Part shown: positions 59,385 through 64,000 of the stretch, piece after piece
Layout of the letters: each line of letters begins with the position of its first letter
Position numbering within the stretch: position 1 is the stretch's first letter
Assembly: GCF_008329705.1 (NCBI RefSeq)
Contig: NZ_VTSX01000008.1
Span: 1-64,000, forward strand
Direction of reading: 5' to 3'
Origin: Chryseobacterium sp. SN22
GTDB taxonomy: Bacteria > Bacteroidota > Bacteroidia > Flavobacteriales > Weeksellaceae
Length of the DNA stretch: 64,000 bases
Notes under the pieces: model-generated
What the model saw: only the letters and a program-made list of their open reading frames with translations
What the model was told of the DNA's origin: nothing
Database searches by the model: none
Translations under genes and position numbers: made by a program

Positions 59385-60233
59385 TTAATCCAGGTGCATA
59401 TTGTCAATTAATCTTACACCATCCACTACCACTACAATAAATGCCCTGAAATTCCGGTCTTTATAAAAAAAGTCGGTTTCCCTGAGGGTTTCTTCGTCGG
59501 CAATCAGGAAATATTCCAGTTGCATTCCCCTTTGCTGGTCGAAAATATCCTGTACCCGTGCTTTAATTTCAGGAACGGTAATTACTCTGAACCAGTCATT
59601 CACCTTTTTCAGGGTTTCAAAAATAACTTTTGACGCTTCGCGTCGGTCTTCCTGCAGTCTTTGGTTCCTGGAGCTTAGCGCCAGCCCGTTCTCTGCCCTG
59701 TAGATAGGAACACCTTTGATATTAATCAGCAGTTTTTTATTTTCCGTCATTTTTTTAATAATGGCCAATTGCTGGAAATCTTTCTCTCCAAAATAGGCAT
59801 TGTCCGGTTTTACCTGATTGAAAAGTTCTTCTACCACAGTCCCCACACCATCGAAATGTCCCGGTCTCGATTTTCCTTCCATTTCATTTTCCAGTCCGCC
59901 GAAATCATACTGCCGGCTTTCTGCTTTTTCGGGATAGATATCGGTAACTTCAGGAATATAAACCGCATCTACTAGTCCGGATTTTTCAAGTATTGAAATG
60001 TCCCTGTTGATATCCCTGGGATATTTTTCCAGATCTTCCGGATTGTTGAATTGGGTAGGATTAACGAAAATTGATGAGATAACGAGGTCATTTTCTTCTC
60101 TTGCCTTTTTATATAATGACAGGTGTCCGTCGTGAAGAGCTCCCATAGTAGGCGCAAAACCTATTTTCTTCCCCATTTCTTTCTGTCGTTCAATGAAATC
60201 CTGAAGGACTTTTTTACTTTTTAGAACTTCCAT
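59385..60233 (-). CDS. panC: Pantoate-beta-alanine ligase
   Basis: Cytoplasmic enzyme of 282 residues that joins pantoate and beta-alanine with ATP in coenzyme A synthesis. The HIGH-type motif is PTMGALHDGHLSL (28-40). FVNPTQFNNPEDLEKYPRD, GHFDGVGTVVEELFNQVKPDNAYFGEKDFQQ and LALSSRNQRL are all in family order. It is divergent from the glycogen-synthase-like gene. The order panC, glycogen synthase-like, DUF4270, glmS is a conserved neighbourhood in flavobacteria. Confidence 0.95.
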   Translation of the reverse strand: MEVLKSKKVLQDFIERQKEMGKKIGFAPTMGALHDGHLSLYKKAREENDLVISSIFVNPTQFNNPEDLEKYPRDINRDISILEKSGLVDAVYIPEVTDIYPEKAESRQYDFGGLENEMEGKSRPGHFDGVGTVVEELFNQVKPDNAYFGEKDFQQLAIIKKMTENKKLLINIKGVPIYRAENGLALSSRNQRLQEDRREASKVIFETLKKVNDWFRVITVPEIKARVQDIFDQQRGMQLEYFLIADEETLRETDFFYKDRNFRAFIVVVVDGVRLIDNMHLD

Positions 60234-60413
60234 AGCTTTTTTTAATAGTAATTCAAAAATACTAAAAATATCATATAATTATTATAGGATAAGCGTGGGT
60301 TTTATCATTTCAGAAAGGTAATTTTCGTAAAAAAATGTTAATTAAAATAATGTTAAATGTTTTTTCGTAATTTTGCGCATTAAAGCATTTTTACAAAAAT
60401 TAGATAGAAGTTT

Positions 60414-61184
60414 ATGCCGAATCAAAAAATACTGTATATTACTACAGAGATGTATCCATACCAGGAAGACACCAATATGGCTGCAGTGGTAAACAAAATG
60501 GCACTTAAGATGCACCAAGAAGGCAATGATGTAAGAGTTTTTATGCCAAGATTTGGACAGATAAGTGAAAGGAAATTCCAGCTTCATGAAGTGATCCGCC
60601 TGTCGGGAATGAATATTATTATCAATGACCTGGATCAGCCTCTTATCATTAAAGTAGCGTCTCTTCCGGGGGAAAGACTTCAGGTTTACTTTATCGATAA
60701 TGAAGAATATTTCAAAAGAAAACAATACTATTTTGATGATGAAGGACAGCCTTTTGAAGATAATGACGAAAGAGCGATATTCTTTGCAAGAGGGGTTATC
60801 GAAACTATTAAGAAATTAAACTGGGTCCCGGATGTGATTCACCTGAACGGATGGATGTCTTCCTTCGTGCCTATTTATCTGAAGACGTATTACGAATCCG
60901 ATACTTATTTTAAAGACGCAAAAATTGTGCTGTCCCTATACAACGAGAAAGACGCACCGTTGGCATCCAATGTCGGCGAAAAGCTGAGCTTCGACAATAT
61001 TTCGGGATTAAAGGCGTTAGATAATCCAAGCGTAAAAAGTTTTGTCATTGAAAGTATGAACTATGTGGATGCAGTAGTAAAAGGTGATGAATTCTTAGAT
61101 GAGGACCTTGACAAAGCGTTCAATGAAACGGCCACTCCGAAATCAGAATACCTGGACGTAGATTCTATAAACCAACTTTATTAA
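60414..61184 (+). CDS. Glycogen/starch synthase N-terminal-half protein
   Basis: Protein of 256 residues that matches only the GT5 N-terminal Rossmann half of glycogen synthase. ILYITTEMYPY is the first strand, VRVFMPRFGQISERKF the second, VIHLNGWMSSFVPIYLK the later one, and KDAKIVLSLYNEKDA follows. The C-terminal donor-binding half is absent. The ADP-glucose-binding KTGGL, expected right after EMYP, is replaced by QEDTNM. It therefore cannot be a working glycogen synthase by itself. It ends 12 bases before the DUF4270 gene, so the two are co-transcribed. Confidence 0.8.
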   Translation: MPNQKILYITTEMYPYQEDTNMAAVVNKMALKMHQEGNDVRVFMPRFGQISERKFQLHEVIRLSGMNIIINDLDQPLIIKVASLPGERLQVYFIDNEEYFKRKQYYFDDEGQPFEDNDERAIFFARGVIETIKKLNWVPDVIHLNGWMSSFVPIYLKTYYESDTYFKDAKIVLSLYNEKDAPLASNVGEKLSFDNISGLKALDNPSVKSFVIESMNYVDAVVKGDEFLDEDLDKAFNETATPKSEYLDVDSINQLY

Positions 61185-61196
61185 AAACACATTTTA

Positions 61197-62774
61197 ATGA
61201 TCCATACTATTAAGAAAGCGATCACCGTATTTTCTCTGGTGATTTTTGGAAGTGCCATTCTATATAACTGTGAGCCGGATGCCGATACTTTGGGAGAACA
61301 GCTGTTTTTAGACGGAGCCGCACAGGGGAATGAAAAATCCTTTGATATTACTGCTTTCAACATTAATAATAACGACAGCATCCGCAGTGATGCCTCAAAA
61401 TTAACCTACGGTGTACTTGGTGCTTTTAATGAAGGGCAGTTCGGTATGCAGAAGGCTTCTTATCTTACCCAGTTGAGATTATCTACATACGATCCTGATT
61501 TTGGAACCAATGCGGTTGTCGATTCTGTGGTATTGGTTATGAAGCCAAGATATGCTTCCGATTCTGTTACAACGAATACGGTAGACGATAACTATACGTA
61601 TACGACGGCTACTGAAACCAATGTAAATGCTAAAAAAGTAGTGAATACCTATCCGGTTTTAAAATTCGGTAAAGCGAAAAGAACTTTCAATATCAGGGTT
61701 CATGAAGTTAATGACTTTCTGAAAGGTGTTTCAGACAGTGTTAAATCCAACCAGACCTTTGCTTACGGAACCGTATTGGGAACAAAGGAATTTAAAGGAA
61801 GTGTAAGTTCAGTGGCTATTACGAAAGATGACGGCGGGGCAGCTTTATTTACAGCAGCAAGTCCGGGGATAAGAATTCCGCTGGATAAAACATTTTTCCA
61901 GAACAAGATCATTGCCAAAAAAGGCCAGCCTGAACTCCAGGATGCCTCAAACTTCACCCGGTACTTCAGGGGGCTTAGAATTTCCGTTGATGAACAGGAT
62001 GGATATTTATTTCAGTTCTCTCCAAACGATATGGAGCTGATTATGTATTATAAATATGATAAAACCGATGTAACACCGGCAACAAGACCTCAGGCAACTT
62101 ATACTTTTGCCCTTGGCGCTGCAAATACGCATATCGGGCAATATCAATATGATCGCACCGGCTCTGTATTAGAAGGGGCTACAATAGGAGATAGAAAAAA
62201 CGGAGATCCGAAACTTTTCCTTCAGGGGATGGGTGGACCATCAATCGGGATTTCTATTCCGGAAACAACCATTACCGATCTTAAAAAATTGGTTGACAGT
62301 AAAGCAGGAATCATCAGTGCCAAAATAAGAATTTATACCGATCCGTCATGGAACAATAAAGATTATGCGAAGCCTACAGAATTCACTTTACTACGTAAGT
62401 ATACAGATGCAGAAAATGATCCGTCCAAGATCAGAAGCAGTTTTACCAATGATCTTTTAAAATTGGCGGGAATTCCGGGATATACTTTCTATAAATCTTA
62501 TGATTTGGATAAAAATCCTGCATACTACGATTTTATCGTAACTCAGTCGATTAAAGAAATCGTTGAGCCGGCCAGTAAGCCGACCACCGATAAGACAGAA
62601 ACCAAATATTTCAAAATAGATTTAGGATCCTTCCAGACTAATTCTGCCGGAACCGGTTTGGCAGGACAGAAATTCACTACCGCACCTTATAATACCAGCA
62701 GAGCGGTATTTGTAGGTACGGATGCTGCTAATGCAAACAGAGTACAGTTGAAAATTATTTACGGTACAAAATAA
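61197..62774 (+). CDS. DUF4270 family exported protein
   Basis: Protein of 525 residues with a hydrophobic N-terminus (ITVFSLVIFGSAILYNC). A cysteine is at position 25, but the residue before it is Asn, unlike a standard lipobox, so lipidation is uncertain. The body is beta-rich and matches DUF4270, which is typical of Bacteroidota: LGEQLFLDGAAQGNEKSFDITAF, ATYTFALGAANTHIGQYQYDR and FLQGMGGPSIGISIPE. It may be an outer-membrane or surface protein. It sits between the glycogen-synthase-like gene and glmS, close to both. Confidence 0.85.
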   Translation: MIHTIKKAITVFSLVIFGSAILYNCEPDADTLGEQLFLDGAAQGNEKSFDITAFNINNNDSIRSDASKLTYGVLGAFNEGQFGMQKASYLTQLRLSTYDPDFGTNAVVDSVVLVMKPRYASDSVTTNTVDDNYTYTTATETNVNAKKVVNTYPVLKFGKAKRTFNIRVHEVNDFLKGVSDSVKSNQTFAYGTVLGTKEFKGSVSSVAITKDDGGAALFTAASPGIRIPLDKTFFQNKIIAKKGQPELQDASNFTRYFRGLRISVDEQDGYLFQFSPNDMELIMYYKYDKTDVTPATRPQATYTFALGAANTHIGQYQYDRTGSVLEGATIGDRKNGDPKLFLQGMGGPSIGISIPETTITDLKKLVDSKAGIISAKIRIYTDPSWNNKDYAKPTEFTLLRKYTDAENDPSKIRSSFTNDLLKLAGIPGYTFYKSYDLDKNPAYYDFIVTQSIKEIVEPASKPTTDKTETKYFKIDLGSFQTNSAGTGLAGQKFTTAPYNTSRAVFVGTDAANANRVQLKIIYGTK

Positions 62775-62797
62775 ATTTAAAAATCACTTTATATAAT

Positions 62798-64000
62798 ATG
62801 TGTGGAATTGTAGGATACACAGGTTTTCAGGACGCTTACGATATTGTAATCAACGGTCTTAGAAGACTCGAGTACAGGGGATACGACAGTGCCGGAATCG
62901 TTCTGGAAAATAGCAATAATAAACTGGAAGTCGAAAAAACCAAAGGAAAGGTAGACGACTTGGTACAGATCTCCGGTCAGCTGAAAGGGACTGCGAAAAT
63001 AGGAATGGGACATACGCGTTGGGCTACCCACGGAGTGCCGAGCGACAGGAATTCCCACCCGCATTTGTCTAATAACGGCAAGATTGCAATTATCCATAAC
63101 GGGATCATTGAGAATTATGACACCATTAAAACCATGCTTACGGAAAAAGGGTTCAGTTTTAAATCTGAAACCGATACCGAAGTTTTGGTTAACCTGATCC
63201 AGTACTTTATGGATCTGAATGTGGAAATGGATTTTCCTACGGCAGTGCGGTATGCACTGAATGAAGTATATGGTGCTTACGCCATTACGGTAATGCATGA
63301 AGAATATCCGGGTGTTCTGGTTGTCGGAAGATTAGGTTCTCCTTTAGCTATCGGAATCGGTGAAAAAGAATATTTCATTGCTTCGGATGCTTCCCCTTTC
63401 GTAGAATTTACAAAAGAAGCCATTTACCTGGAAGAAGGCCATATGGCAACAATTTCCTTAGAAAATGGAGTGGATATCAGAACGATTACCGAAAACTCTA
63501 AAATAGAGCCTGAAATTCAGAAGCTTAAATTAAGCCTGGAGCAGATTGAAAAAGGAGGATATGAACATTTTATGCTGAAAGAAATTTTCGAACAGCCTAA
63601 ATCGGTGCAGGATACGATGAGGGGAAGGCTTCTTGTTGATGAAGGGGTGATTAAGATGGCAGGAATCTGGGACCATATGGAGAAGTTCAGAAATGCCAAC
63701 CGGATTATCATTATTGCCTGTGGAACTTCATGGCATGCCGGTCTTATCGGTGAATACCTGATCGAAGAATATGCAAGAATCCCTGTGGAGGTGGAATATG
63801 CTTCGGAATTCAGATACAGAAATCCTATTATTACTGATAAAGATGTGGTGATTGCAATTTCCCAGTCGGGAGAGACGGCTGATACCATGGCTGCTTTAAA
63901 GCTGGCTAAAGAAAAAGGAGCATTCATTTACGGTATTTGCAATGTCGTGGATTCCTCAATCGCAAGGATTACGGATGCCGGATCCTATACACATGCCGGA
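62798..64000 (+). CDS. glmS: Glutamine-fructose-6-phosphate aminotransferase (partial, runs off the window)
   Basis: The first 401 codons of GlmS, about 65% of its usual ~610 residues; the frame is open to the last base. The start ATG-TGT exposes Cys2 as the glutaminase nucleophile (MCGIVGYTGF). TRWATHGVP, the GRLGSPL segment and the first isomerase SIS domain follow (IIACGTSWHAG, then ISQSGETADTMAAL). It makes glucosamine 6-phosphate for peptidoglycan and lipopolysaccharide. It starts 23 bases after the DUF4270 stop. No glmS-type ribozyme is seen in the short gap. Confidence 0.95.
   Translation, partial: MCGIVGYTGFQDAYDIVINGLRRLEYRGYDSAGIVLENSNNKLEVEKTKGKVDDLVQISGQLKGTAKIGMGHTRWATHGVPSDRNSHPHLSNNGKIAIIHNGIIENYDTIKTMLTEKGFSFKSETDTEVLVNLIQYFMDLNVEMDFPTAVRYALNEVYGAYAITVMHEEYPGVLVVGRLGSPLAIGIGEKEYFIASDASPFVEFTKEAIYLEEGHMATISLENGVDIRTITENSKIEPEIQKLKLSLEQIEKGGYEHFMLKEIFEQPKSVQDTMRGRLLVDEGVIKMAGIWDHMEKFRNANRIIIIACGTSWHAGLIGEYLIEEYARIPVEVEYASEFRYRNPIITDKDVVIAISQSGETADTMAALKLAKEKGAFIYGICNVVDSSIARITDAGSYTHAG

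Noticed and set aside
62775..62797. glmS ribozyme upstream of glmS
   Set aside because: Only 23 bases separate the DUF4270 stop from the glmS ATG, far too short for the ribozyme core.
1..64000. CRISPR array, prophage or rRNA operon
   Set aside because: No regularly spaced repeats, no phage structural genes and no rRNA sequence were seen on either strand.

Overview
The window looks like a chromosomal segment of a flavobacterium of the Chryseobacterium/Elizabethkingia type (Weeksellaceae). The evidence is a moderate-to-low GC content, promoters of the Bacteroidota form TTG-N17-20-TAnnTTTG instead of E. coli -35/-10 boxes, few Shine-Dalgarno sequences, type IX secretion (T9SS) sorting domains and PorZ, and gene neighbourhoods such as panC / glycogen-synthase-like / DUF4270 / glmS. 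I see no rRNA operon, CRISPR array, prophage or intact insertion sequence. Most of the window is ordinary core genome with small accessory patches.

Layout. 0-5.2 kb: a SulP transporter, then (minus) an EF-G paralog broken by a one-base frameshift and preceded by a long leader with a leader-peptide ORF and an intrinsic terminator, then the remains of a secreted trypsin-like protease. 5.4-11.6 kb: a plus-strand Ter-type stress cluster (HAD, PRTase, TerD, TelA, unknown protein, second TerD, TerC). 11.9-18.1 kb: a catalase-fold protein, an FKBP, a lipoprotein, an HTH membrane protein, a serine hydrolase, and an Rrf2 regulator with its NAD(P)-binding partner; two matching palindromes suggest self-regulation of that pair. 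18.1-25.1 kb: M23 peptidase, glycerol-3-phosphate dehydrogenase, malate:quinone oxidoreductase, small proteins, and a 248-bp element with perfect 22-bp inverted ends. 25.3-33.8 kb: a GH63-like glucosidase, the operon of split 5'-nucleotidase, porZ and recO, and dapA. 34.5-35.35 kb: a gene-free stretch that holds two promoter-to-terminator units, candidate non-coding RNAs. 35.3-44.2 kb (minus): recG, a thioredoxin, and three paralogous POT peptide transporters with a YhcG-type nuclease gene between the first two. 44.3-44.8 kb: a decayed toxin-antitoxin pair. 44.9-58.5 kb: an S9 peptidase, a GT35 phosphorylase-like protein lacking the PLP lysine, a large T9SS surface protein, mtaB, an FMN glutamate-synthase-like protein, and aroK. 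58.6-59.3 kb: three tRNA-Lys and one tRNA-Leu. 59.4-64 kb: panC, a GT5 N-terminal-half protein, DUF4270, and glmS, which runs off the end.

How the genes work together. Peptide use (three POT transporters, S9 peptidase), cell-envelope biogenesis and T9SS (PorZ, sorting-domain proteins, M23 peptidase, GlmS) and stress defence (Ter, catalase-fold, the Rrf2 pair) are the main themes. The points most worth following up are the attenuator in front of the EF-G paralog, the Rrf2 operators, the two orphan RNA units, the two glucan-enzyme relatives that lack key residues, and the MITE-like element.
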